The position numbers were made by a program, and so were the translations under genes. This document shows, in pieces, positions 7,658 through 15,644 of a stretch of 17,458 nucleotides of DNA. The notes under the pieces are model-generated. The model did no database searches and was not told the DNA's origin. It saw nothing but the letters and a program-made list of their open reading frames with translations. Origin of the DNA: Gemmatimonadales bacterium (lineage in GTDB: Bacteria > Gemmatimonadota > Gemmatimonadetes > Gemmatimonadales > GWC2-71-9); contig JAICEH010000012.1 in NCBI GenBank assembly GCA_025924275.1, forward strand, positions 1 to 17,458. Direction: 5' to 3'. Each line of letters begins with the position of its first letter. Position 1 is the stretch's first letter.

Positions 7658-8024
7658 CCTCCTCCTTCTCCTTGCACGAGATGCACAGCCGCGCGTGCGG
7701 CAGCGCGTCGAGTCGCTCGAAGCCGATCTCGTTGCCGCAGGTCTCGCACCGGCCGAACTTCTCCGGCGCGCCGTACAGCCGGCGCAGGGCCTGGTTCACG
7801 TGCCAGAGGTAGCGGCCCTCCTTCGACGCCATCAGGAACTGCTTCTCCCGCTCCATCGCGTCGGTGCCCTGGTCCGCCATGTGGAACGAGTAGGAGGACA
7901 GATCGCCGTCCGAGGACTGCAGGGTGGCGTTGAAGGACTCGTCGTAGTAGCCCAGCTCCTTCATCACGCGCGCCCGTTCCTCGAGCAGCCGCTTCTCCAT
8001 GTGCGTCAGTTGCTTCTTGTTCAT
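7641..8024 (-). CDS. DksA/TraR-family zinc-finger protein
   Basis: This 127-residue protein has an N-terminal coiled-coil region and a C-terminal C4 zinc finger with C93, C96, C114 and C117, the signature of the DksA/TraR family. DksA proteins bind the RNA polymerase secondary channel and tune rRNA and stress promoters with ppGpp. The coiled-coil tip region here reads MADQGTDAMEREK (49-61). It is acidic but does not match the exact D-x-x-D-x-A of E. coli DksA and looks closer to the YteA/TraR-like subgroup, so a DksA role is inferred. The frame is open further upstream into ileS. The ATG at 8024 is chosen because the conserved protein begins MNKKQLTHMEKRLLEE and it lies 13 bases after the ileS stop. 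Confidence 0.88.
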   Translation of the reverse strand: MNKKQLTHMEKRLLEERARVMKELGYYDESFNATLQSSDGDLSSYSFHMADQGTDAMEREKQFLMASKEGRYLWHVNQALRRLYGAPEKFGRCETCGNEIGFERLDALPHARLCISCKEKEEDAARR

Positions 8025-8037
8025 CAAGCGATCCGGG

Positions 8038-11000
8038 TCAGGGGTGCGGGGCCGCCGCGCGGCCGTCCGGGCGCCGGGCGAGCCCGAGGCGGGCCGCCAG
8101 GCCATCGATGTCCACGTCCTGCTCGAGCGCCGGGTCCGGGACCCGGTGCCCGACGTCGAGCCGCCGGGCGAGCACCTCGCCGGCGATCCAGTCCTGGTGG
8201 GCGCGGGCGGCCGCCTCGACCGCCGCGTCGCCGGCGACGGCGAGGTCGATCCGGTCGCCGACCGCGAGGCCGGCGTCCTTCCGCAGGCGCTGGATCCGGT
8301 TGACCAGCTCGCGGGCGAGGCCCTCCTGCCGCAGGGCGTCGTCGAGCCGGGTGTCGAGCACCACGACCAGCGGGCCGTCGGCCTGGACCACGCCCTCGAC
8401 CGCCACGGCGCGTTCGACGGTCACGTCGCCCGAAAGATAGCGCACCGGCCCATCCTCGAGGTCGAGCGCCGCCTCCCCGCCGGCCTCGAGCGCGCGGAGC
8501 TGGTCGGCGCCCAACCGAACCACCGCCGCGGCCACTGCCGGCGTCCGCGCGCCGTAGCGCTTCCCCAGGGCCCGGAAGTTGGCCCGGCCGGAGAGCCGCA
8601 CCAGCTCCGCGTCGGAGCCCACGACCTCGACGGCCTTCACGTTCACCTCGTGCCGGAGGAGCTCCAGCAGCGGGGCGAAGCGGGGCTGGTCCACCCGCGC
8701 CGGCGCCGCCAGGCGGAGCCGCGCGAGCGGCTGGCGCACCCGGAGGCCGGCCTCCTCCCGCGCCGCCCGGGCCAGCGAGGCCGCGCGGCGCACCGCGTCC
8801 ATCGCCGCGGCCAGATCCCCATCGGTGCGACCCCGGCCGGCGGGGAACGCCGTCAGGTGCACGCTGGTGCCGGTGAGCGCCCGGTGCAGCCGGTCGCTGG
8901 CGAACGGGGCGGCCGGGGCCAGCAGCCGGCTCACCGTCACCAGCGCCTCGCGGAGCGTGGCCACCGCCGCGGGGTCCGCTGCCCGCCCCGGGGCCCAGAA
9001 GCGCGCCCGGTTGGTGCGGACGTACCAGTTGGAGAGGTCGTCCACCACGAATTCCATCAGGGCGCGCACCCCGGCGGTGATGTCGTAGGCCTCCCACGCG
9101 CCGCGCACCGCACGCACCGTGTCATCGAGCCGGCCGAGTACCCAGCGGTCCGCCAGCGTGGCCCCGGCCGGCGCACCCGCCTCGCCCGGCTCCGCGGCCG
9201 GCGTGGCACCGGCGTAGAGGGCGAGGAAGTTGTAGGTGTTGCGCAGCGTGTTGAGGAACCCGCCCGCGGTCTCCGGGATGCCCCGCGCGTCGAACCGCTT
9301 GGGCAGCCAGATCTGGCTCGACGCCAGCAGGTAGAGCCGGACCGCATCGGCGCCCTGCGCGGCGATCTGGGCCCAGGGATCGACCGCGTTCCCCCGCGAC
9401 TTCGACATCTTGAAGCCCTGCGCGTCGAGCACCAGCTCGTTCACGACCACATTCCGGTAGGGGACCTGGTCGAACGCGGCGGTGGCGATGGCGAGGAGCG
9501 AATAGAACCAGCCCCGCGTCTGGTCCACGCCCTCGCAGATGAAGTCCGCCGGGAAATGGGCCCGGAACTCGGCGTCGCCCTCGAACGGCCAGTGCCACTG
9601 GGCGTAGGGCATCGACCCGGAGTCGAACCAGGTGTCGATCACCTCCGGCGTGCGCCGCATCTCGCCGCCGCAGCGGCAGGCCCAGCGATAGCCGTCGACG
9701 TGCGGCTTGTGCGGGTCGAAGTCGTCCGGCAGCGCGGCGCCCCAGCGCTCGGCCAGCCGGGCATAGCTCCCGATCACGTCGACGTGCGCCGGGTCGCGGT
9801 CGCAGACCCAGACCGGCAGGGGCGTGCCCCAGTAGCGGTCGCGCGAGAGGGCCCAGTCGACGTTGTTCTGGAGCCACTCGCCGAACCGGCCCGACCCGAC
9901 TTCGGGCGGGTGCCAGGCCACCCCGGCGTTGAAGGCCGTCATCCGGTCCTTCACCGCCGAGGTGCGCACGAACCAGGAGTCGCGGGCGTAGTAGATGAGG
10001 CGGCTCCCGCACCGCCAGCAGTGCGGGTAGTTGTGGACGTGGGTCTCGGTGGCCAGGTGCCGGCCAAGCTCCCGGAGCCGGCGGATCAGGAGGTCGTTCG
10101 TCTCCCGCGCCGTGACCAGCTGCCCCTCGAGTTCCGGCCAGGTGGTCCCCTGGAAGACCCCGTCGGCGGCCACCGGCCGGAGCATCGCCAGCCCCTCCGC
10201 CAGGCCGGTCGCGTAGTCGTCCGCGCCGAAGGCCGGGGCCAGGTGCACCAGGCCCGAGCCGTCCTCCGCGGTGACGAACTCGCCCGCCACCACCACCGAG
10301 TGGCGGCCCTCCGCGGGAAGCGGTACGACGTCGAGCGGGCGCCGGTACCGCCGCCCCACGAGGGCCGCCCCGGGGACCACGGCCAGGCGCTCCCGCTCGG
10401 CCAGCGGGGTTCCGTCCAGCCGGATCGCCCCGGCGCGCTGCACGGCGGCCCAGAGCTTCCGGCCGCCGCCCTCGCCGGGGACCGCGTAGAGCCCGTAGTC
10501 GAGGTCGGGCCGCACGGCCACCGCCACGTTCGACGGGAGGGTCCACGGCGTGGTGGTCCAGACCACCAGCTCCTCCCCCGACCCGTCGTCGAGGGCGAAC
10601 GCCACGTGGATCGACCGGTCCTGCACCTCCTCGTAGCCCAGCGCCAGCTCGTGACTCGAGAGCACGGTCCCGCAGCGCGGGCAGTAGGGCAGCACGCGGT
10701 GTCCGCGCACCAGGAGCCCCCGCTCGTGCAGCCGCTGGAGCAGCCACCAGACCGACTCGACGTACTCCTTCGCGTACGTGATGTAGGCGTGGTCGTAGTC
10801 GAGCCAGAAGCCGATCCGGTCGGAGAGCCGTTCCCAGTCCTCCCGGTACCGGAGGACGCTCTCGCGGCACAGCCGGTTGAACTCCGCCACGCCGAAGCGC
10901 TCGATGTCCTTCTTGCCCTGGAGCCCGAGCTGCTTCTCCACCTCGATCTCCACCGGGAGGCCGTGGGTGTCCCAGCCCGCGATCCGCGTCACCCGCTTCC

Positions 11001-11226
11001 CCTGCATCGCGTGGAAGCGGCAGACCAGGTCCTTCACCGTGCGGGCGAAGACGTGGTGGATGCCCGGCCGGCCGTTGGCCGTCGGCGGCCCCTCGAAGAA
11101 GACGAACGGGGGACCGTCCCGCCCGGCGTCCACGGTGAGGCGGAAGAGGTCCTCCGCCTCCCAGGTGGCCAGGAGCTCGCGCTCGAGCGCGTCGGCCGGC
11201 CCGTCGGGCCAGGGAGGCAGGGTCCC
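8038..11226 (-). CDS. ileS: Isoleucyl-tRNA synthetase; start codon anomalous
   Basis: This enzyme charges tRNA-Ile. About 1062 residues are seen. Numbering from 11226, the HIGH-type motif is GRPGIHHVF (52-60), a WTTTPWTLPSN segment (223-233) marks the editing domain, and KMSKS lies at 606-610, followed by the anticodon-binding helical domain (NWYVRTNRARFW). The C-terminus has no cysteine cluster, unlike E. coli-type IleS. This and the length suggest the longer eukaryote-like (type 2) class, which often resists mupirocin; that is inference. The conserved N-terminus (ADALERELLATWEAEDLF) is in frame, but no ATG, GTG or TTG is seen just before it. The codon at 11226-11224 is GGG where GTG would be expected. 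The first clear in-frame start inside is GTG at 11133, which would remove 31 conserved-looking residues. The gene ends 13 bases before dksA. Confidence 0.93.
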   Translation of the reverse strand, partial: GTLPPWPDGPADALERELLATWEAEDLFRLTVDAGRDGPPFVFFEGPPTANGRPGIHHVFARTVKDLVCRFHAMQGKRVTRIAGWDTHGLPVEIEVEKQLGLQGKKDIERFGVAEFNRLCRESVLRYREDWERLSDRIGFWLDYDHAYITYAKEYVESVWWLLQRLHERGLLVRGHRVLPYCPRCGTVLSSHELALGYEEVQDRSIHVAFALDDGSGEELVVWTTTPWTLPSNVAVAVRPDLDYGLYAVPGEGGGRKLWAAVQRAGAIRLDGTPLAERERLAVVPGAALVGRRYRRPLDVVPLPAEGRHSVVVAGEFVTAEDGSGLVHLAPAFGADDYATGLAEGLAMLRPVAADGVFQGTTWPELEGQLVTARETNDLLIRRLRELGRHLATETHVHNYPHCWRCGSRLIYYARDSWFVRTSAVKDRMTAFNAGVAWHPPEVGSGRFGEWLQNNVDWALSRDRYWGTPLPVWVCDRDPAHVDVIGSYARLAERWGAALPDDFDPHKPHVDGYRWACRCGGEMRRTPEVIDTWFDSGSMPYAQWHWPFEGDAEFRAHFPADFICEGVDQTRGWFYSLLAIATAAFDQVPYRNVVVNELVLDAQGFKMSKSRGNAVDPWAQIAAQGADAVRLYLLASSQIWLPKRFDARGIPETAGGFLNTLRNTYNFLALYAGATPAAEPGEAGAPAGATLADRWVLGRLDDTVRAVRGAWEAYDITAGVRALMEFVVDDLSNWYVRTNRARFWAPGRAADPAAVATLREALVTVSRLLAPAAPFASDRLHRALTGTSVHLTAFPAGRGRTDGDLAAAMDAVRRAASLARAAREEAGLRVRQPLARLRLAAPARVDQPRFAPLLELLRHEVNVKAVEVVGSDAELVRLSGRANFRALGKRYGARTPAVAAAVVRLGADQLRALEAGGEAALDLEDGPVRYLSGDVTVERAVAVEGVVQADGPLVVVLDTRLDDALRQEGLARELVNRIQRLRKDAGLAVGDRIDLAVAGDAAVEAAARAHQDWIAGEVLARRLDVGHRVPDPALEQDVDIDGLAARLGLARRPDGRAAAPHP

Positions 11227-11714
11227 GTGACCGGCGGCGGCGCGGCGCCGACCTGGCGGTCGAGCCCGTCCAGGTCGGCGAGCTGGCGCTCGAGGATGTT
11301 GCGCAGGCTGGCGAGGTAGGCGTGGAACTGGCGCCGCGCGGTCTCGGCCCGCTCCCGGACCACCGCCTCCTGGCCCTGGGCCTCGCCGAGCAGGCGTTCC
11401 GACTCCACCCGCGCCTGGGCGAGGAGCGTCTCCGCCTGGCGGGCGGCCTGCTGCTCGATGTCCGCGCGGAGCTGCTGGGCGGCCAGGAGGGCGTCGTTCA
11501 TCGCGCGCTCCCGGTCCCGGAAGGCGCGGAGCTGCTCCTGGAAGTTCCGCAGCCGCTCCTCCATCTGGGCCCGCTCGCGCAGCAGGCGCTCGAACTCCTC
11601 CGCCACCTTGTCCTTGAACGCCTGCACCGAGGCGCGATCCACGCCGCGGAAGGCCGGGGCGAACTCCTGGGCACGGATGTCGTGCGGGGTCAGGTTGAAG
11701 CCGGCGTCGCTCAT
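11223..11714 (-). CDS. DivIVA-like coiled-coil protein; stop codon apparently lost
   Basis: The N-terminus (LTPHDIRAQEFAPAFRGVDRASV, about residues 8-30) matches the DivIVA domain, which binds curved membrane and recruits division or polar-growth proteins. It is followed by a long heptad-like coiled coil rich in E, R, Q and A to about residue 150. ATG at 11714 shares its A with the yggS TGA stop (TGATG). As written the frame has no stop at the expected place and runs on to 11034 through about 63 codons of the ileS coding region in another frame. The natural end is probably residue 163 near 11223: a T instead of G on the minus strand at 11225 would make TGA there. I give the coordinates of that likely end. 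Association with yggS recalls the yggS/ylm/divIVA cell-division clusters of Gram-positive bacteria. Confidence 0.75.
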
Positions 11715-12397
11715 CAGGCACGCTCCCCGAACAGCACGGTTCCAAGGCGGACGATCGTCGCGCCCTCCTCGACGGCGACCACGTAGTCGCCGGACATCCC
11801 CATCGAGAGCTCGGGCAGCGCGTGCCCCCGCCCGGCCGCCTCGTCACGCAGCGCCCGGAGGCGGGCGAATGCGGTCCGCTGCCGCTCCGGGTCATCGGTC
11901 AGTCCGGCCAGGGTCATGAGGCCCCGCGGCTCGAGCGCGGGCAGCCCGTGGATCGCGTCGAGCAGGGCGGGCAGCGCCCCGGGCTCCACCCCGCCCTTCT
12001 GGGGCTCCGCGGAGCAGTTCACCTGCACCAGCACCGCCTGGCGCTCGCCCGGGGGCATCCGGCGGGCCAGCGCTTCGGCGAGTTCCAGCCGGTCGAGCGA
12101 GTGGATGAGCGCGAAGCGACCGGCGGCGAGGCGGGCCTTGTTCCGCTGGAGGGTGCCGACCAGGTGCCAGGCCACCGGGACGTCCGCCGTGGCGGCCATC
12201 TTGGGCAGCGCCTCCTGGAGCCGGTTCTCCCCCACCTCCGTGAGCCCCGCCGCCCACGCCGCCCGTACCGTCTCCGGGCCGTGGGTCTTGGTGACCGCGA
12301 CGATCCGCACCGGGTGGGTCCAGCCGCCGCGGGCCTGCGCCTCGCCGATCACCCGGCGCACGGTGGCCACCCGCTCGGCGAGGCCGGAGAAATCCAT
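11714..12397 (-). CDS. yggS: YggS/PROSC-family pyridoxal-phosphate homeostasis protein
   Basis: This 227-residue protein is a single-domain alanine-racemase-like barrel that binds PLP and keeps free PLP and amino-acid pools in balance; the family has no proven catalytic activity. The PLP lysine is K37 in IVAVTKTH. Other family motifs are GENRLQEA, WHLVGTLQRNKAR, the LVQVNCSAEPQKGG strand and the closing LSMGMSGDYVVAV...GATIVRLGTVLFGER. ATG at 12397 is preferred over a TTG nine bases upstream because the family usually begins close to the first helix. It is the first gene after the hairpin at 12440-12469, so it probably heads a new transcription unit that includes divIVA and ileS. Confidence 0.94.
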   Translation of the reverse strand: MDFSGLAERVATVRRVIGEAQARGGWTHPVRIVAVTKTHGPETVRAAWAAGLTEVGENRLQEALPKMAATADVPVAWHLVGTLQRNKARLAAGRFALIHSLDRLELAEALARRMPPGERQAVLVQVNCSAEPQKGGVEPGALPALLDAIHGLPALEPRGLMTLAGLTDDPERQRTAFARLRALRDEAAGRGHALPELSMGMSGDYVVAVEEGATIVRLGTVLFGERA

Positions 12398-12405
12398 AAC
12401 TCTCA

Positions 12406-12435
12406 AAAATAGCGGGCTCCCGGCCGGAATGGCAC
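12406..12435 (-). promoter_or_regulatory. Candidate promoter of yggS, possibly giving a near-leaderless mRNA
   Basis: The minus strand shows GTGCCA (12435-12430), an 18-base spacer, and TATTTT (12411-12406), each four of six against the sigma-70 consensus. It lies just beyond the terminator-like hairpin and is one of the few AT-rich runs in the window. Transcription would begin within a few bases of the ATG at 12397. No good Shine-Dalgarno is present, consistent with a leaderless or very short leader. The assignment is weak. Confidence 0.3.
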
Positions 12436-12439
12436 CGGA

Positions 12440-12469
12440 GGGGGAGCGGGGAGCGGGCCCCGCTCCCCC
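12440..12469 (-). terminator. Strong GC hairpin after the DUF2723 gene
   Basis: Two perfect 12-base arms (GGGGGAGCGGGG and its complement, 12440-12451 and 12458-12469) flank a six-base loop. The hairpin begins 12 bases beyond the stop codon at 12482-12484, in the longest intergenic gap of the window. There is no immediate U-tract on the minus strand, so it is not a textbook intrinsic terminator, but stable U-poor hairpins often serve in GC-rich bacteria. It divides the ftsH-folP-cdaA operon from the yggS unit. Confidence 0.55.
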
Positions 12470-12481
12470 CTCCCCACTACC

Positions 12482-14857
12482 CTACTGCGGCCACACCGTG
12501 TCCGCGCCGGGGATGGTGAACACCCCGCGCTCCAGTTCGTTCACCCGTTCCACGATCGCCGGGTTCGGGTTGAGCTGTGCGGCCCGGCGAAAACTGGCCA
12601 GCGCGTCATCCCGGGCCCCCCGGCGCTCGTAGGCGAAGCCGAGCTGGGCCAGCACCAGCCCGAGGCTGTTGGAGAAGCTGCGGCTGGTGGGATCGGTCAC
12701 CGCCTCGGGCGGGGCCTCGAGCAGGCCGGCGTAGCGGTAGGCGTCCCAGGCCAGCCGGCGGGAGAGCTCGACATCGAGCGGCGCCCCCGCGATGCCGGTG
12801 AAGTCGAGGTCGGCGCGCGTGGTGTCGGGCAGGCTGCCCTCCAGCCGGAACGCCAGCCCCTGTTGCACGGTCCAGCGCCCCAGCCCGGCCCGCTCCCCGC
12901 CGGTGGTGATGGCCCACGCGATCGGCCGGCGGCCCAGGTTCTCCATCACGATCCGGAGTGCCACGATGTCGCTCATCTGCAGGATCGTGCCGGCCGGGAG
13001 GGTGTCCGCCAGGGAGCCCGCCCGGAACGCCATCGGCGCCGGCAGCTGCTGGGGCACGGCCCGCAGGATCTCCGCGTCCGTCATCGTGTGGACCGGGCGG
13101 TCCGGCATTGGGGCCGGGGCGTCATGCCAGACGGCCGCGGCGGTGGCCGGGTCGAAGGGGCGCGCGGGCTGGTCGCGGAGCTGCCGCACGTACCAGTCGG
13201 TATTCGCCAGGGAGAGGCAGACCACCGTGACGTCGCGGCGGATGCCCTCGACCTCCTGGGCCCACCAGAGCGGGAAGGTGTCGTTGTCGCCGTAGGTGAA
13301 GAGGATGCCGTTCGGACCGACGGAATTGAGCAGGTTGTAGGCGGCATCCGCCGCCAGCCGTGCGTCGGGACCGTGCCGCCGGGAGGCCGCCTTGAGGTTG
13401 AACGCGAACGGGACCAGGGCCACCGCCAGCGCCCCACCCGCCAGCAGCCGCCCCCCGCCCCGGGCGAGCGCCTTCCGCGCCAGATCCGCCAGGCCGATGC
13501 CGACCCAGGTCCCCCAGGTGATGAAGCTGACCACGAAGAAGTAGTCCCGGTCCCGGACCTCGTGCTGCTCCACGTCCGGGTACCGTTCGTACCCGAGTCC
13601 GTAGCCGGGCTTGAAGTTCATGTACGCCACGAGCCCGAGCCCGGTGATCAGCCAGAGTCCCGCGTGGAGCCAGAAGGCCCCCCGGTCGGCCCGGCGCTGC
13701 GCCAGCGCGCCCTGCACGCCGAGCCCGAAGAAGGCCACCGTGACGAGCGACCGGAGCGAGAGGGTGAAGTCCTGCCCCAGCGTCTTGGCCCACTGCCAGT
13801 CGAAGTACTGGACGTAGTTCGCGAGCTGGAGGCCGATGATGGTGAGCGAGCGGCCCGGGTTGAACGGGCCGTGGGGCACGGTGGGGTCGTCGAACGGGGT
13901 CCGGATCGGGTACTGCTCCCGCCGGATGACGGCGAGGAGGCGCTCCCAGGTGGAGGGATCGGCCTCGTTGAGCACCGGCTGCTGGCCGGCGCGGATGTAG
14001 AGGAAGAGGTAGATCGTGACCCCCACGGCCGCGAAGGCGAACGCCAGGAGGGCGAAGCCGAGCGTGCCCGCGCTCGCGGCGAAGGCCGCCGCACCCAGGA
14101 AGCAGAGCAGCCCCAGCACCACGAGTCCGGTGCTCCCGAGCCCGGTGCCGATCAGGAGCGCCCAGAGCCCCGCCACCACCGCGGCCTGGGCCCATTCGCG
14201 GCGCCGCTCGGCCGGGTCGGCCGCGGGCCGGGTCCAGAGCGTGTGGCCCAGGAAGCCGACCACCGCCGGCCCCACCAGCAGCGCCAGCAGGTGGTTCCCC
14301 ATCGAGAGCCCGCCGATGTACACCACGAGCAGCAGGAGGTGCGTGGCGCGCGGGGTGCCTCGGAGCGCCCGCCAGCGCAGCACGAGGAAGCTGATGGCGG
14401 CGATGGTGAACGTCGCCACCATGTAGACCTCGGTCTCGTTCGAATTCTGCCACGCGGTGAAGGCGAACGCCCCGGCCAGCGCGGCTGCCGCGGCGCCGCC
14501 GGTCACCACCAGGCGGCGGTCCGCGCCCTCGAGGCCCTCGGCCACGCGCTCCAGCGTCACGTGGGCGACGAGGAAGAAGAACCCGGCGCACAGCGCGCTG
14601 AAGATCGCGCTCAGGAGGTTGAGGCGCGCGGCGTAGTCCCCCACCGGCACCGCCAGCCCCCAGGTGTGCCCCAGCAGGGTGAAGAGCGGCGTCCCCGGGG
14701 GATGCGGAATGCCCAGGACCTTCGCGGCCGCGATGAATTCGCCCGCGTCCCAGAAGGTGACCGTGGGCGCGAGGGTGAAGACGTAGCCGGCCAGGACGGC
14801 CAGGGCCACCAGGGCGGCGGCACCCCAGGGTGGGCGCCGGAGCGGGAGGTCGGTCAT
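12482..14857 (-). CDS. DUF2723 multipass membrane protein, probable GT-C glycosyltransferase, with C-terminal TPR
   Basis: This 791-residue protein begins with a membrane segment and the DUF2723 hallmark TFWDAGEFIAAAKVLGIPHPPGTPLF (quoted in two parts: TFWDAGEF at 34-41 and GIPHPPGTP at 49-57). The D37/E40 pair lies in the first extracytoplasmic loop, as in GT-C enzymes that use lipid-linked sugars. Many hydrophobic helices follow to about residue 480. The remainder is mostly soluble, including YGDNDTFPLWWAQEVEGI, and ends in a short TPR-like unit (FAYERRGARDDALASFRRAAQLNP). The family is related to TMEM260, a protein O-mannosyltransferase, so transfer of a sugar to protein or envelope polymer is plausible; donor and acceptor are unknown. 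The ATG at 14857 overlaps the cdaA stop as ATGA, indicating co-translation. A strong hairpin follows the gene. Confidence 0.85.
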   Translation of the reverse strand: MTDLPLRRPPWGAAALVALAVLAGYVFTLAPTVTFWDAGEFIAAAKVLGIPHPPGTPLFTLLGHTWGLAVPVGDYAARLNLLSAIFSALCAGFFFLVAHVTLERVAEGLEGADRRLVVTGGAAAAALAGAFAFTAWQNSNETEVYMVATFTIAAISFLVLRWRALRGTPRATHLLLLVVYIGGLSMGNHLLALLVGPAVVGFLGHTLWTRPAADPAERRREWAQAAVVAGLWALLIGTGLGSTGLVVLGLLCFLGAAAFAASAGTLGFALLAFAFAAVGVTIYLFLYIRAGQQPVLNEADPSTWERLLAVIRREQYPIRTPFDDPTVPHGPFNPGRSLTIIGLQLANYVQYFDWQWAKTLGQDFTLSLRSLVTVAFFGLGVQGALAQRRADRGAFWLHAGLWLITGLGLVAYMNFKPGYGLGYERYPDVEQHEVRDRDYFFVVSFITWGTWVGIGLADLARKALARGGGRLLAGGALAVALVPFAFNLKAASRRHGPDARLAADAAYNLLNSVGPNGILFTYGDNDTFPLWWAQEVEGIRRDVTVVCLSLANTDWYVRQLRDQPARPFDPATAAAVWHDAPAPMPDRPVHTMTDAEILRAVPQQLPAPMAFRAGSLADTLPAGTILQMSDIVALRIVMENLGRRPIAWAITTGGERAGLGRWTVQQGLAFRLEGSLPDTTRADLDFTGIAGAPLDVELSRRLAWDAYRYAGLLEAPPEAVTDPTSRSFSNSLGLVLAQLGFAYERRGARDDALASFRRAAQLNPNPAIVERVNELERGVFTIPGADTVWPQ

Positions 14858-15642
14858 CGAGTCTGGGGTACGGGATGGCTGGCGGTGGTATCGCCGGGGA
14901 GCCGCCCGGCGAGGGCCTGGCGGATGCGGTCGGGCCCGAGGGCCCGGTGGAGCCGCCCGCCGACGGCGAGCGAGACGGTGCTGGTCTCCTCCGAGACCAC
15001 GAACACCAGCGCGTCGGTCTCCTCGGAGAGCCCGAGGGCGGCGCGGTGCCGGGTGCCGAGGGAGCGGTCGGCCAGGGGCTGCTGGCTGAGCGGCAGGATG
15101 CACGCCGCGCCGATGATCTCCGTGCCCCGTACCAGGAGCGCCCCGTCGTGGAGCGGGGAGTAGGGGCTGAAGACGGTGGCCACCAGGTCGCTCGAGAGCG
15201 CCGCGCGCATCGGCGTCCCGGTCCCGACGTACTCCTCCAGCCCGACCTCGCGCTCGACGGCGAGGATCGCGCCGGTGCCGGTGCGGGCGAGCCGCTCGAG
15301 CGACTCGGCGATCGCCTCCCCGGCCCCGTCCGCCGGGCCATCCCGGAAGAGGCGGAGGATCCGGGCCTGGCCCAGCCGCGCGAGCGCGCTCCGCAGCTCG
15401 GGCTGGAAGACGACGATTGCGGCGAACGCGCCGTAGGTGAAGATCACGCCGAGGAGGTAGGTGATGGTCGAGAGCCGGAGCAGGAAGGCCGCGACGTACA
15501 CCCCCGCCAGGAGCAGGACGCCGAGCACGATCTGCAGTGCCCGGGTCCCGACCAGGAAGCGGAGGACCCGGTAGAGCACCGCCGCGATGAGCAGGATCTC
15601 GAGGAGGTCCCGCCAGTCCGGCGTGGGGAGCCCGGGCCCCAC
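14854..15642 (-). CDS. cdaA: CdaA/DacA-type diadenylate cyclase
   Basis: This enzyme joins two ATP to make cyclic di-AMP, a second messenger for osmolyte transport and wall homeostasis. From GTG at 15642 it has 262 residues, close to the usual 270. Three hydrophobic helices lie within residues 12-80, followed by the DAC domain with the catalytic motifs HDGALLV (DGA at 166-168) and GTRHRAALGLSEETDA (RHR at 198-200). Both are intact. The frame is open far upstream through folP in another frame, so the start was chosen at the domain edge. A TTG two codons earlier, overlapping the folP TGA, is an alternative. Its neighbours are folP upstream and a DUF2723 gene downstream. The usual regulator gene cdaR (YbbR domain) and glmM are not here. 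Confidence 0.93.
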   Translation of the reverse strand: MGPGLPTPDWRDLLEILLIAAVLYRVLRFLVGTRALQIVLGVLLLAGVYVAAFLLRLSTITYLLGVIFTYGAFAAIVVFQPELRSALARLGQARILRLFRDGPADGAGEAIAESLERLARTGTGAILAVEREVGLEEYVGTGTPMRAALSSDLVATVFSPYSPLHDGALLVRGTEIIGAACILPLSQQPLADRSLGTRHRAALGLSEETDALVFVVSEETSTVSLAVGGRLHRALGPDRIRQALAGRLPGDTTASHPVPQTR

Positions 15643-15644
15643 GC

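Noticed and set aside
8025..8105. Longer DksA-like start at 8105
   Set aside because: The extra 27 residues are a shadow of the IleS C-terminus, and the family-like sequence begins at MNKKQL.
11227..11300. T-box or other riboswitch before ileS
   Set aside because: There is no untranslated leader: the DivIVA coding region runs directly into ileS.
11227..11895. Upstream extension of the IleS frame to 11895
   Set aside because: The extra residues are a low-complexity shadow of the DivIVA and YggS genes in another frame, and the recognisable IleS protein begins near 11226.
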